From positions 1 through 63,897 of the IMG/VR virus record IMGVR_UViG_3300046782_000223: a DNA stretch of 63,897 bases, one strand, 5' to 3'. The stretch comes from a virus. The stretch's first letter is position 1; every line of letters starts with the position of its first letter. The position numbers were made by a program, and so were the translations under genes. The notes below the pieces were generated by a model. That model saw only the letters and a list, made by a program, of their open reading frames with translations. It did no database searches and was not told where the DNA came from. Positions 18,284-26,470 of the stretch are shown here, piece after piece.

Positions 18284-20199
18284 TTGATCTCCTTGAGAGC
18301 GCCCCAATGCGGGCCGCGTTTGACGTCTACGGGAAACTCGATGGGCAGGGTTCGACCCCAGGCCCGCTTGTAGGGCAGGTTGCTCAGCAGCTGCTTCAGG
18401 TCCCTCGCCGCACGCTCAGCGTACGGCTTCGGGACCCTGAAGAACATGCCGTCGTGTAGCTCCATCAGGAACCGCCCGCCCACCTTGGGTAGGTAGTCCC
18501 GGGCCACCAGCAGGGCGAGGTACTTCTGATCGGCCCCGACCCCCTGGATGGGGAAGTTGATGCTCGTGCTCTCATGCGCCCAGGTCCAGTCGAAGGGCAC
18601 ACCTTCATCGTCGAAGCCCTTCCACTTGTGAAAATCGCCCAGGTTTACGCGCCGTCCGGCAAGCGTCTCGACGTAGCCCTGCGTCTTGGCGATCTGAATT
18701 TGCTTCGACCAGTAGCGCGGCACGCCGCGGTAGGACTTGCGGTAGGCCCCGACGATCGTGACGCTCTCGACGTCCGTCAGGTAGACGCCGTGCTGCACAG
18801 CCGCCACGCGTCGCAGCGTGGGTGGGCCGGTGCGGTACTGGCACGACAGGTTGCCCACCTTGCCCAGCTTCCTGATCTTCTTGGCGGCCGGGTCCTCCTC
18901 GCGGTTCTCCTTGATCCAGTCGTAGCTAAGCTCTGGCTTGATCTGCGAGGCCATGTAGGAGTGCGCGTCCTGGCCGGGCATGCACAGCCCGAGCATGACG
19001 GCGTCGCCGCTCTCGACCGCCATCCAGCGAAACTCCTGGCCGGCGAAGTCGGCCTCGATCAGTTCGCTGTCGTCGTCCACCTCGATCAGCGCCCGGTACT
19101 CGGGGTCGTTCACCCACTGGTGGATGGCCACGCCGGAGGGGACCTGCGCCTTGCCCTTGCCGATCTTCGACGAGTAGGTGCAGCGCCCGGTGTAGGTGCC
19201 GAAGATGCGGCAGTCCGGCCGGACGTGGCCGTCGCCGTTGTAGTCCAGGCTTTCCAGCGCCCCGTCGGCGAACTTGGTCCGCCGGGTCTGGCACTCCCGG
19301 TAGGTGTGGATCAGGTTGGCGCGCGGGTCCTCTAGGCCGAGGATCGCCAGCGCCTCCTTGTCGGTCGACGGCGCACCCTTGTCGGTGAGGTGTGGCGCGT
19401 TCAGGCCCCAGGTCTCGTAGAGCAGGCTGGCCAGCTGCTTGGGCGAGGCCAGCACCTTCTCCCATTCGAGCATGCCCTCGGTCATGGCCAGCTGCACCAG
19501 GGCGACGTCGCGCTTCTCCGTCAGGCGGGCCGCCAGGACCCGCGCACGGTCGGCGTTGACCATCAGCCCGGCCACCTTGCTGTCGGCCACCAGCGGGATG
19601 CAGCGGGCCTCTAGCAGGGCATTGCGCTGCACCTTCTCGGGCAGCGACTGCAGCAGGTAGGCGACGATGCGCAGGGTGAAGCGACAGTCACGCTGGTTGT
19701 AGAACAGCAGCCGCTCCCACTCGGCCTCGCTCATCGGGTTGAAGGTGACGCCTTCCTCGTAGCCCGCCTCGTCGGGGAAGAACTCGACCACCGCCTCCTT
19801 GAGGCCGAGCGACATGCGTCCTTCCTCGCGGTAGCGCGGCGCGTTGATGGCGTGCCGGTAGAGCAGCATGCCGTCCAGCCAGTTGACGGCGAACACCTTG
19901 GCCCTGATCCCCAGGTCCGGGAACATCTCGTCCAGCACCAGCAGCCACGCCACGTCGAAGGGCGCGTTCCAGCACACCACGTACTGGCCGGCCACGGTGT
20001 CCAGCCAGTTGGCCAGTTCCTCCGCGGTCGGATCACGGATCACGTCGGTCTGCAACACGCCGTGATCGTCGTAGTAGGCCACCGCCACGCTGGTCAGCCA
20101 CGCATCGTGGGTGCGCAGGCGGAACGGCTGCAGCGCGAACGGCTCCTCCCGGCCCCAGGTCTCGGTGTCGTAGGCGGTGATGCTGCGGACGTCGATCAT
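18280..20199 (-). CDS. Family A DNA polymerase with 3'-5' exonuclease
   Basis: This 639-residue protein is the replicative polymerase. The exonuclease domain shows YDTETWG (Exo I), CWNAPFDVAW (Exo II) and YNQRDCRF (Exo III). The polymerase domain shows motif A as ELIEADFAGQEFR, motif B as RKLGKVGNLSCQYRTG, and motif C as ELHDGMFF. The usual HDE of motif C is HDG here; the catalytic Asp is kept. Its length fits a phage Pol I without a 5' nuclease domain. It overlaps both neighbours by 4 bp (ATGA). Confidence 0.93.
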   Translation of the reverse strand: MIDVRSITAYDTETWGREEPFALQPFRLRTHDAWLTSVAVAYYDDHGVLQTDVIRDPTAEELANWLDTVAGQYVVCWNAPFDVAWLLVLDEMFPDLGIRAKVFAVNWLDGMLLYRHAINAPRYREEGRMSLGLKEAVVEFFPDEAGYEEGVTFNPMSEAEWERLLFYNQRDCRFTLRIVAYLLQSLPEKVQRNALLEARCIPLVADSKVAGLMVNADRARVLAARLTEKRDVALVQLAMTEGMLEWEKVLASPKQLASLLYETWGLNAPHLTDKGAPSTDKEALAILGLEDPRANLIHTYRECQTRRTKFADGALESLDYNGDGHVRPDCRIFGTYTGRCTYSSKIGKGKAQVPSGVAIHQWVNDPEYRALIEVDDDSELIEADFAGQEFRWMAVESGDAVMLGLCMPGQDAHSYMASQIKPELSYDWIKENREEDPAAKKIRKLGKVGNLSCQYRTGPPTLRRVAAVQHGVYLTDVESVTIVGAYRKSYRGVPRYWSKQIQIAKTQGYVETLAGRRVNLGDFHKWKGFDDEGVPFDWTWAHESTSINFPIQGVGADQKYLALLVARDYLPKVGGRFLMELHDGMFFRVPKPYAERAARDLKQLLSNLPYKRAWGRTLPIEFPVDVKRGPHWGALKEIK

Positions 20200-20429
20200 G
20201 CCACGCCTAGCTTACGGGCCATGTTGTCGGCCACGGCAACCGACGTTTTCAGGTCGGCCTCGCTGGCCCCGCTGATCCTGTGGAAGGTGATCCAGGCGCG
20301 GTAGGCGTGCAGGTCCTCGATCGTGGCCGTGCCGTCGACGTGGTGGCCGAACGCGATCACGGCGTTGTAGCCGAGCGGGTCGAGCGGCTCCTCGTCCCCT
20401 TCAATGATGGCGTCGTAGGCGGTGGTCAT
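20196..20429 (-). CDS. Hypothetical small helical protein
   Basis: This 77-residue protein overlaps the polymerase start by 4 bp and is surely co-translated with it. The segment from about residue 24 (AVIAFGHHVDGTATIEDLHA, continuing YRAWITFHR) resembles the helical core of the small proteins encoded at 39.5-40.8 kb, so it may belong to the same loose family. No function is known. Confidence 0.5.
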   Translation of the reverse strand: MTTAYDAIIEGDEEPLDPLGYNAVIAFGHHVDGTATIEDLHAYRAWITFHRISGASEADLKTSVAVADNMARKLGVA

Positions 20430-20526
20430 GTGGGCTCCCCCTCGGTTGATGAAAGATGCGCGGCCCCCGGTGAAGGCTCGCCGGTGCCGCGCTGCAGGAG
20501 GATGTGTCGGCTCTCTCCTGCTTACC

Positions 20527-20583
20527 GCCGGCGGGGTTTCACCGCCGGACCCACGTCATCTCCACCCAGGGGGAGATGACGCG
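20527..20583. other. Two strong stem-loops before the polymerase block
   Basis: The first is CCGGCGGGG...CACCGCCGG (20527-20549). The second has perfect 10-bp arms CGTCATCTCC and GGAGATGACG around an 8-base loop (20556-20583 approximately). They lie in the 160-bp gap upstream of the 20429 gene. There is no clear U-run, so a processing or pausing role is as likely as termination. Confidence 0.5.
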
Positions 20584-20589
20584 ATTATC

Positions 20590-20880
20590 CTATGTGACCT
20601 TGGCCGCAGCAAGTCGCGCCCGGTACGCCACCTCCGCTGCGAGGATGGCCTCGGACACTTCCGCCGGCGTCTCGGTGACGGGCGTCCAGCCGAGGCGATC
20701 GACCAGCACCCAGGTCCCCGTCACGTCGCCCGCCTTGCGGGGCGGGTCGTCGGGGAAGGGGATGTAGTCCTCGTCCTTCTTGCGGAAGCGACGCGTGCTG
20801 ACTTCAAGGATCAGGTCGGCGCGGAGCAGCACCTCGTCGACCTGCCCTCGGTAGGGCTTGTGCAGGGCCACGAACCACAT
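20590..20880 (-). CDS. Hypothetical protein
   Basis: The 96-residue product is not recognised. It begins MWFVALHKPYRGQ and has a mixed charged middle (RRFRKKDEDYIPF). Its start codon touches the stop of the MGCDIH-family gene with no gap, so the two are translated together. Its stop is followed by the two stem-loops at 20527-20583. Confidence 0.5.
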   Translation of the reverse strand: MWFVALHKPYRGQVDEVLLRADLILEVSTRRFRKKDEDYIPFPDDPPRKAGDVTGTWVLVDRLGWTPVTETPAEVSEAILAAEVAYRARLAAAKVT

Positions 20881-21393
20881 CTAGTTGTCGAACCAGAACA
20901 CGAGCCGGAAGTCGCTCAGCTTGTCCCGGTAGACGACCTCGCCAAGGTCGTAGTGCTCGTCGAGCGTCCAGAAGTGGTCGAAGCATTGCTCGATCGCTGC
21001 CTCGGTGCCGTTCTTCATGGCCTCGACCACAACGTCGCCCGGCTTCCCCAGCTGACCGGTGCTGAGGAAGATGGGCAGCGCCTCGTCCATCAGCATCCAG
21101 CTGTGCGAGTGGCCGTCCTCGCCCCAGCGGTCGATCTCCATGAGGGCCAGATCGGACGCGTCGTCCGGCACGCCCTTGGGCGTCGGCCCCTCGCCACGCA
21201 CGCCGGCCAGCCCGGCGAACAGGTTGTAGTTGCGCCCGGTGGCCATCCAGCTGGACGCCCCCGTCGCCATCGTGCTGGTGTCGCGCTCGTAGACCTGAGC
21301 CGTTAGGTAGGGGAACGCGTTCACCCCGACCCACGCCTCGGCGTCCCGCACCTTGACCCGCTTCTCAAGCACCATGTGAATGTCGCAGCCCAT
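20881..21393 (-). CDS. MGCDIH-family conserved protein of unknown function
   Basis: This 170-residue protein starts MGCDIHMVLEKR and contains GRNYNLFAGLAGVRGEGP and a DGHSHSWM block. I recognise this signature from many phage and bacterial genomes, where the protein carries no assigned function. The invariant early Cys and His, with a later HSHSW, could form a metal site. A stop-start junction joins it to the next gene. Confidence 0.65.
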   Translation of the reverse strand: MGCDIHMVLEKRVKVRDAEAWVGVNAFPYLTAQVYERDTSTMATGASSWMATGRNYNLFAGLAGVRGEGPTPKGVPDDASDLALMEIDRWGEDGHSHSWMLMDEALPIFLSTGQLGKPGDVVVEAMKNGTEAAIEQCFDHFWTLDEHYDLGEVVYRDKLSDFRLVFWFDN

Positions 21394-21396
21394 CGT

Positions 21397-21615
21397 CTAG
21401 CTCTCCTTCTGTTTCGTCTTGCGTGACCGCTTGAGGCGGCGGATGGCCTGGGCGATTGATCGACGCATGCTCTCGTCCTCGATAGCACCGTCCCAGGCCA
21501 TGATCTCTGTGGCCGCGGCTTCCAGCCCCAGCTGGAAGTACTCGTCCATGAGGGACGAGGCCCGGCTGCTGACGATGCGCCGGGCCTCCTCCGGTGTGAC
21601 CTCCATCAGAGGCAC
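21397..21615 (-). CDS. Hypothetical small helical protein
   Basis: This 72-residue protein is predominantly helical by inspection and ends in a basic tail (RRLKRSRKTKQKES). It is packed between the MGCDIH-family gene and the palindrome-containing gene, with only 3 bp on each side. No family was recognised. Confidence 0.5.
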   Translation of the reverse strand: MPLMEVTPEEARRIVSSRASSLMDEYFQLGLEAAATEIMAWDGAIEDESMRRSIAQAIRRLKRSRKTKQKES

Positions 21616-21618
21616 GCC

Positions 21619-22746
21619 CTATGCCCCCAGCTTGGAACGAGCGACCCGAAGATCGGCGGCCAGGGTCTCGGCGGTCGCCGCCATCTCAAGCAGCTTGGTG
21701 GTCGCGGCCTTGGCCAGTTCGATGGCCGCGTCCAGTTCCTTGATCTTGCGATCGGTCTGCTGGTTCCGATCGTGGTCGCCGAAGAACATGGTCCGCAGGT
21801 CGGTGACCCACACCCGGGGCAGGTCCAGACGACCGGCCACGTTGGCGTCGCTGTCCTGGCCCGCGTACCGCTGGCCGACAATGTCGTAGGTCTTGGTTAG
21901 CTCGTCGTGGATCGAGGCCCGTTCGTCGCGGGTGGGCTGGCGGTCGGGGGTGATGGTGCTGGTGGTGGTCATGGGTTCCTTCGTGGGTTCAGGGGTGGGG
22001 TGCAATTGCCCAGAGGCAATTGCGCCGTGCAGTTCCTTGGTCGAGAGCGGCGGGGCCGGACCTAGCTCGCTGCCCGGTTTGCGGGGCATGATGCGTGGTC
22101 CGTACTTGCGGCTCTTGCGCCACTCGGTGCGCTCGGCCTCAGTCGTGTTGACGTGAAGCTTGTACGTCCAGCCGTCGCCGAGCGGGACGGTGAAGAACGC
22201 CATCCCGTCGACGCTGCCGGTCGCCCGCGCACCGGCCATCGTCGCCTGCTTGCGGTTGGTGAAGACCGTCCGACCGGGGGTGGACATGGTCCCGCGCACC
22301 GCCTTGATCGGCGGCTCGACCATGATCACGACCACCTGCTCGTCTCCTGTCAGGATCGGAGGGGCTTCGTCCGTGCGGTCGTGCCGAGGGGTGGGCATGG
22401 CGTGTGGTCCTTCGGGGTGCAGGACGGAGCCGCGTAGCAGCTTGTCCCTGAGGTGGCCGTTCAAAATCTTCTCCTTCAACTTGGCCCCGATCTCCGGCGG
22501 GATTGCCGGGTTGTCGGGCCTGCGCCGAGACGCCTTAGCTTTGGTGAAACACAGCGGGCATCGGTGCTGCGGTGGCTTGTTGCCCACCTTCCACCCATGC
22601 GACCGGAACACCCGGATGGCCACGCCGCTGTCCTTGGCGACGTGCCACTCGACGTGATGGCAGAACCCGCACTCGATCTTGGCGTAGGTGCGGTGGCCGG
22701 TGCCGTAGCGCCGGCCGCTTAGCTCGAACGTGCAATGGGTCGACAT
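21619..22746 (-). CDS. Zinc-ribbon protein with an in-frame palindrome and internal start
   Basis: This frame encodes 375 residues. The N-terminal region has CGFC and CPLC pairs plus histidines, a zinc-ribbon pattern, followed by a central domain with GWTYKLHV. Copy 2 of the AATTGCC palindrome (22004-22021) falls inside the frame. It is followed by GAAGGAAC and an in-frame ATG at 21972, the same arrangement that precedes separate genes elsewhere in this module. A 117-residue product starting at 21972, with a helical coiled-coil-like end (KIKELDAAIELAKAATTK), may be made as well as, or instead of, the fusion. Neither part is a recognised family. Confidence 0.6.
   Translation of the reverse strand: MSTHCTFELSGRRYGTGHRTYAKIECGFCHHVEWHVAKDSGVAIRVFRSHGWKVGNKPPQHRCPLCFTKAKASRRRPDNPAIPPEIGAKLKEKILNGHLRDKLLRGSVLHPEGPHAMPTPRHDRTDEAPPILTGDEQVVVIMVEPPIKAVRGTMSTPGRTVFTNRKQATMAGARATGSVDGMAFFTVPLGDGWTYKLHVNTTEAERTEWRKSRKYGPRIMPRKPGSELGPAPPLSTKELHGAIASGQLHPTPEPTKEPMTTTSTITPDRQPTRDERASIHDELTKTYDIVGQRYAGQDSDANVAGRLDLPRVWVTDLRTMFFGDHDRNQQTDRKIKELDAAIELAKAATTKLLEMAATAETLAADLRVARSKLGA
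22004..22021. repeat. AATTGCC palindrome, copy 2 (inside a gene)
   Basis: The site is AATTGCC-caga-GGCAATT, extended by GC on both sides. It lies in frame within the zinc-ribbon gene, 31 bp before the internal ATG at 21972, which has its own GAAGGAAC ribosome binding site. The 18-bp unit is a multiple of three, so it does not break the frame. Confidence 0.95.
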
Positions 22747-22758
22747 ATGCCCCCCGGC

Positions 22759-23907
22759 TCAGATGGACTGCTCTCGCAGCATGATGACCTCGCCGAACGG
22801 CGCAGGCCCTTGCGCACCCGTCGACACCCACAGCACCGGGTACTCGGGCGTGGACCCGAAGTCGCCGCAGTAGAGGTCGGTCAGGATCACCGCGGCCGCC
22901 GGCTCAATGTCGTGCTCCCGGCAGTAGCGGAAGATCGGCGAGAACCGCGTGCCGCCGGTGCCGTTCGGACGCAGGTCAAGCTCGTCGTCCTGGCCGAAGC
23001 TCTCGTACTTCGTCACCTCGCTGGCGAAGTAGAGGACGTGTGTCCGGCTCGGGTTGCAGTCCACCTTGATCGCCCGAAGCTCGGTCAGGAACTCCTGCAG
23101 TTCGTCCGGCGACACCGACCCCGACAGGTCCACGGCGACCATGATCTCCTCCATGCCGGTGCCGTCCTTGCCCGGTCGCAGGATGCCCTGCGCTAGGCCG
23201 CGGCGGGACGGGCGAGCCCACGACATTTCGGTGGCCAGCCGCTTGGTGAAGAACGATCGCAGCTGGTCCTGCCACCGGATGCGCGGCGTCAGTTCCTTGC
23301 CGACGAACCGGGCCATGCTCTCGCTCAGGTTCCCCGCCATGCGGGCCACGTCGCGCGCCTGGGCCACGCGGACCTGCATGCGGGCGGCCTGCTCGGACTG
23401 CTCGGCCTCGGACCCATCGAAGATCACCACCCCCTGACGGTTGGCCTCCTCCTCCGGCGTCGGGTCAGGCAGCAGGGCGTAGATGCCCTCGATGGTCTTG
23501 TGGCCCGCCTCGTAGAGGCCCGGGTTGTAGATGGCGTGCGGCGGCCGCTCGCCCACGGTGGACCGCCCGTCGCGCTTCTCGCCTTCCAGCAGCGAGTTGA
23601 TCATCACGTCGCAGGCAATGTCCCACTTCACCGGATCACGCTGGCCGATGCGGCAGCGCAGGTTGCAGTTGAACACGAGACGCATGGTGATGTTGGCCAG
23701 CGCCCAGCGCATCTGCTGCGCCGTCAGGTGTTCGGCGTAGCTCGGGGTGACGGTCAGCATGTGGCCGTCGGTGACCATCGTCGGCGGGTCGGCCTTCTCG
23801 TCCCAGGTGACCTTGAGGCTGCACAGCAGGGAGGCGATGAAGGCGTTGTCGACGACCAGGGCGGTCTTCCCCAGCGACAGCTTCTGTTTCAGGGTTTCGG
23901 TGCTCAT
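22759..23907 (-). CDS. VWA-domain protein, DUF2201-like, metallopeptidase site lost
   Basis: This 382-residue protein has a C-terminal von Willebrand A-like domain with MIDAS motif VDLSGSVS and later GTGGTRF and ILTDLYCGD. The N-terminal half resembles the DUF2201 putative metallopeptidase domain (DPVKWDIACDVMINSLL). Where that family has HExxH, this protein reads LANITMRLVFNCN, so the zinc ligands and the catalytic Glu are missing. It is encoded in the same operon as the MoxR ATPase at 25095; MoxR and VWA proteins usually act together as a chaperone or remodelling pair. N4-like phages also carry AAA and VWA neighbours. Confidence 0.8.
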   Translation of the reverse strand: MSTETLKQKLSLGKTALVVDNAFIASLLCSLKVTWDEKADPPTMVTDGHMLTVTPSYAEHLTAQQMRWALANITMRLVFNCNLRCRIGQRDPVKWDIACDVMINSLLEGEKRDGRSTVGERPPHAIYNPGLYEAGHKTIEGIYALLPDPTPEEEANRQGVVIFDGSEAEQSEQAARMQVRVAQARDVARMAGNLSESMARFVGKELTPRIRWQDQLRSFFTKRLATEMSWARPSRRGLAQGILRPGKDGTGMEEIMVAVDLSGSVSPDELQEFLTELRAIKVDCNPSRTHVLYFASEVTKYESFGQDDELDLRPNGTGGTRFSPIFRYCREHDIEPAAAVILTDLYCGDFGSTPEYPVLWVSTGAQGPAPFGEVIMLREQSI

Positions 23908-23918
23908 GGGGTCTCCTT

Positions 23919-24788
23919 TCAGGCGGCCTTGGGGGTGACGTAGCCGGCCATCTTGCGCATGACCTCGGCCAGTTGGGCAGCGGCGTCCTGGCGCTCCACC
24001 GGGTCGTGGCGCAGGGCGTCCACGTTGCCGGCGAAGTGGGCCAGGGTGCGCTCGATGGTCTGGCGCACGCCCTCCATCTCCGCATCGTTGGCGATGTTGA
24101 GCGACGGCATCAGGCTACACAGTTCGATGGCGTTGTCGATCAGGCTGTCGCGGAAGACGTTCTCCGGGTTGGCCAGCCGCTCGACGGTCTTCTCGACCAC
24201 CTCATGGACGCGGCTCCACGCCTCGGCCATCGCGCTCTGCTCGACCTCCATGAGCCGGGAACGAATGTCCTCTTGGAGCCGGGCCTTGGCCTCGTCGCCC
24301 ACGTCGATGCGCCAGTCGCGCTCGTCGGCGATCGGCATGAAGCGAATGTCGAACCGGAACAGCCGCTCCAAGTCCCGGCCCATCGGGTAGTCGTCGGCCT
24401 TGTAGAGCGAGCCCAGCGAACGCCGTGCCTCGTCCACGAGCGCCGGGTAGGCGGTCAGGAAGTCGTTGCGCGCCTCCTCCCAATCGTCCTGCCAGTGGCG
24501 GGCCTGGACGGAGAAGTCCATGTACGCCTCGCTCTTGAGGATGCGCATGCCGTCGATGCCCCAGGGCAGGGTGTGCCGGTCGAAGTCCTTGCGGATCGCC
24601 CCGGTGGTCTGCTGCAGGCGCTGCAGTTCGTTGGCGAACGGCAGCAGGTTCTTGTTCACGCGGGCCGCCTCGATGCTCAGGCCGTGGCTGCGGTTGAGCG
24701 CCGTGGTCTCGTTGCGGTCCAGCTTGCGGGCCGTCCACTGGCTGACGTTCAGGGTGGTGAGGATGGCGCGCTCGGAGAGTGCGGACAT
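23919..24788 (-). CDS. Hypothetical protein of the MoxR-VWA operon
   Basis: This 289-residue, largely helical protein lies between the MoxR and VWA genes. It has a central HTLPWGIDGMRIL block and long amphipathic helices (ARLQEDIRSRLMEVEQSAM). It could be a third partner of the MoxR-VWA pair. It resembles proteins I have seen beside such pairs in phages, but I cannot name a family with confidence. AATTGCC palindrome copy 3 and an AGAAGGAA ribosome binding site precede the ATG. Confidence 0.6.
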   Translation of the reverse strand: MSALSERAILTTLNVSQWTARKLDRNETTALNRSHGLSIEAARVNKNLLPFANELQRLQQTTGAIRKDFDRHTLPWGIDGMRILKSEAYMDFSVQARHWQDDWEEARNDFLTAYPALVDEARRSLGSLYKADDYPMGRDLERLFRFDIRFMPIADERDWRIDVGDEAKARLQEDIRSRLMEVEQSAMAEAWSRVHEVVEKTVERLANPENVFRDSLIDNAIELCSLMPSLNIANDAEMEGVRQTIERTLAHFAGNVDALRHDPVERQDAAAQLAEVMRKMAGYVTPKAA

Positions 24789-24812
24789 GGTCTAGGTTCC
24801 TTCTGTTAAGCT

Positions 24813-24830
24813 AATTGCCAGCGGGCAATT
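24813..24830. repeat. AATTGCC palindrome, copy 3
   Basis: The site is AATTGCC-agcg-GGCAATT with TA pairs outside. The TAA stop codon of the upstream 87-residue gene is built from its edge (24829-24831). The next ATG (24788) is 24 bp further on, with AGAAGGAA between. Confidence 0.95.
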
Positions 24831-25092
24831 AGGCGGTGACGTTGAGTTGTCGCCCGACGCCCATGCGCCGGGGGAAGTGAGCGATCAGCATTTGGGCGCT
24901 GCGGCTGGTCTGCTTCGCGAGGAAGCGGTCCACCTCCTCGGTGTAGGAGAGCCACGCCCGGCCGGTGTACGCCCACCGCACTTGGTGAGCGTACTGGCCA
25001 GCCGCCTGACACGTCTCCTCGGGCCAGCCGAGGAGACGCATCGTGATGGGCAGGGCGTCGCACCACGCCTGCTTATGGCCGGGGTGCGCCAT
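24829..25092 (-). CDS. Hypothetical small protein between MoxR and VWA genes
   Basis: This 87-residue product (MAHPGHKQAWCDALP at its start) is placed between the MoxR gene, 2 bp upstream, and palindrome copy 3, whose edge forms its stop. A longer frame runs upstream in the same phase but lies within the MoxR gene, so the ATG at 25092 was chosen. It has several Trp and Tyr residues and a basic C-terminus. No function is known. Confidence 0.55.
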   Translation of the reverse strand: MAHPGHKQAWCDALPITMRLLGWPEETCQAAGQYAHQVRWAYTGRAWLSYTEEVDRFLAKQTSRSAQMLIAHFPRRMGVGRQLNVTA

Positions 25093-25094
25093 CC

Positions 25095-26123
25095 TCACCG
25101 GGAGAACAGGGCGCGAGCGCCGGCGGTCCCGGCCCACTTGGTGAACGCCTCGGTCTGCGTCAGCTGGCCGTGGGCGGTGATGACGTTGCGCATGGCCATG
25201 ACCATGAACTCGGGCGGCATCCGCTGGACGTAGCTGATGAAGGCCGGGAACGTCTTGTCGGTGACCCGGGCGATCAGCGCGCCGATCAGGGCGTACAGGA
25301 TGTGCGCCTCGTCGGGGACGGGATAGGTCTCCGGCTTGGCGTAGATCAGGTCCGGGTCGGGCAGCTGCAGGAAGGTCTCCAAGAAGGCCATGAACTCCAC
25401 CGCCGGGCCTTCGCCGACGGAGCCCTTGACGATCTCGAACAGCGCCGCCTTGGGCGTGCAGTCCAGCGCCGGGCTGACGCGCTCGGCCCAGCCGCGGGGC
25501 GTGGCGTTCTTCTCGGCGTTGGGATCGAACGCCGGGGCCAGCAGGTCGGAGCGCCATTGCAAAAATGCAATGACTTGAGGCTTCACCTTGCCGATGGTCA
25601 GCGCCCACTCGATCCAGTCGTCGGTCTTCACCTCGAACGGCAGGGTGATGTAGCGGTCGTTCAGCTGCGAGAGGATGCGGTTCGCCCCCGCCCGGTCCTC
25701 CTGGCGGTTGCCGGTGGCCACGAACATCCAGCCGGGCTTGAGCTTGCGGCCGTGAAGCTCGCGCTCCTGCATCATGTTGGCGATCACCTTCTGCTGGTCG
25801 TTGTTCATGCCGGCGATCTCGTCGATCGAGATGAAGCCGAACTCGCCGTAGGTGTCGTCGCCCTGGAACGGGAACTTGTTCAGCGGCAGGACGAACTCCA
25901 AGCACCCGTCCACGGGGACGGGCACGCCGAAGTCCTCGGCGGGCATGGTCGGGCCGTGGATGTGGATGAAGCCGACGCCCGCCGTGGCCGCCGCCTGCCG
26001 CACGCTCTGCGTCTTGCCGACGCCCGGCTGGGCCAGGGCCACGACCGGGGACATGATGACGCCGGTGGCCATCTGATGGTTCATGCGGGCCACGAGGGTC
26101 TCGATGAAAAGCTTAGGGTTCAT
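25095..26123 (-). CDS. MoxR-family AAA+ ATPase
   Basis: This 342-residue protein has Walker A AQPGVGKT, Walker B FISIDEIAG, and a sensor-1 segment FVATGNRQED, in the spacing of MoxR/CobS-like AAA+ proteins. It is the first gene after promoter P2 and palindrome copy 4. With the VWA protein encoded downstream it probably forms a hexameric remodelling complex acting on a host or phage protein; the target is unknown. Confidence 0.85.
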   Translation of the reverse strand: MNPKLFIETLVARMNHQMATGVIMSPVVALAQPGVGKTQSVRQAAATAGVGFIHIHGPTMPAEDFGVPVPVDGCLEFVLPLNKFPFQGDDTYGEFGFISIDEIAGMNNDQQKVIANMMQERELHGRKLKPGWMFVATGNRQEDRAGANRILSQLNDRYITLPFEVKTDDWIEWALTIGKVKPQVIAFLQWRSDLLAPAFDPNAEKNATPRGWAERVSPALDCTPKAALFEIVKGSVGEGPAVEFMAFLETFLQLPDPDLIYAKPETYPVPDEAHILYALIGALIARVTDKTFPAFISYVQRMPPEFMVMAMRNVITAHGQLTQTEAFTKWAGTAGARALFSR

Positions 26124-26138
26124 GTGGGTCCTTCGTCT

Positions 26139-26156
26139 AATTGCCAGCGGGCAATT
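26139..26156. repeat. AATTGCC palindrome, copy 4
   Basis: The site is AATTGCC-agcg-GGCAATT. It lies in the leader of the P2 transcript, about 40 bases after the expected start and 15 bp before the MoxR ATG, with GAAGGA between. Confidence 0.95.
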
Positions 26157-26202
26157 GCCGCTGGCCTGGGTTCCAGTCGAGGGAAATCCCCGACTGTCTT
26201 AT

Positions 26203-26231
26203 AGTATACACAAGTGTTAGGGGCTTGTCAA
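26203..26231 (-). promoter_or_regulatory. Leftward sigma70 promoter P2
   Basis: Read leftward: -35 TTGACA (26226-26231), a 17-bp spacer AGCCCCTAACACTTGTG, then -10 TATACT (26203-26208). The -35 is a perfect consensus and the -10 differs at one position. The ACACTTGTGT core at the spacer/-10 border is nearly palindromic. It drives the MoxR-VWA operon. Confidence 0.9.
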
Positions 26232-26251
26232 GTGGGTGACAAGTCCTCAGT

Positions 26252-26470
26252 TTAGTCCGCCTTCATGCAGCGGGCCACCGTCTCCGGGTCTCCGTTGTTC
26301 CACGGCGCGTTGCCGGCCGCGGCCTGCGCCCGGGTCCTGACGTGGACCAGGGTGTTGCAGCGGAGGCAGAGGACAGCCCCGACGGCGCTGCTCCCCATGT
26401 GCCGAAACTCGTGGCCTTCCGCCTTCCACTTGGCCAGCAGCATCGCCTCGCGCAGGTCCCACTCAGGCAT
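26252..26470 (-). CDS. Hypothetical small protein with Cys pair
   Basis: This 72-residue protein contains CLRCNTLVHV, half of a zinc-knuckle-like motif, with His residues before it (EGHEFRHMG) that could complete a site. It overlaps the upstream gene by 8 bp and is the last gene before promoter P2. No family was recognised. Confidence 0.5.
   Translation of the reverse strand: MPEWDLREAMLLAKWKAEGHEFRHMGSSAVGAVLCLRCNTLVHVRTRAQAAAGNAPWNNGDPETVARCMKAD

Noticed and set aside
24829-25905. Long frame extending the 87-residue gene upstream across the MoxR gene
   Set aside because: The added part is out of phase with the clear MoxR motifs and is Arg/Gly/Pro-rich. The ATG at 25092 just after the MoxR stop is the sensible start.
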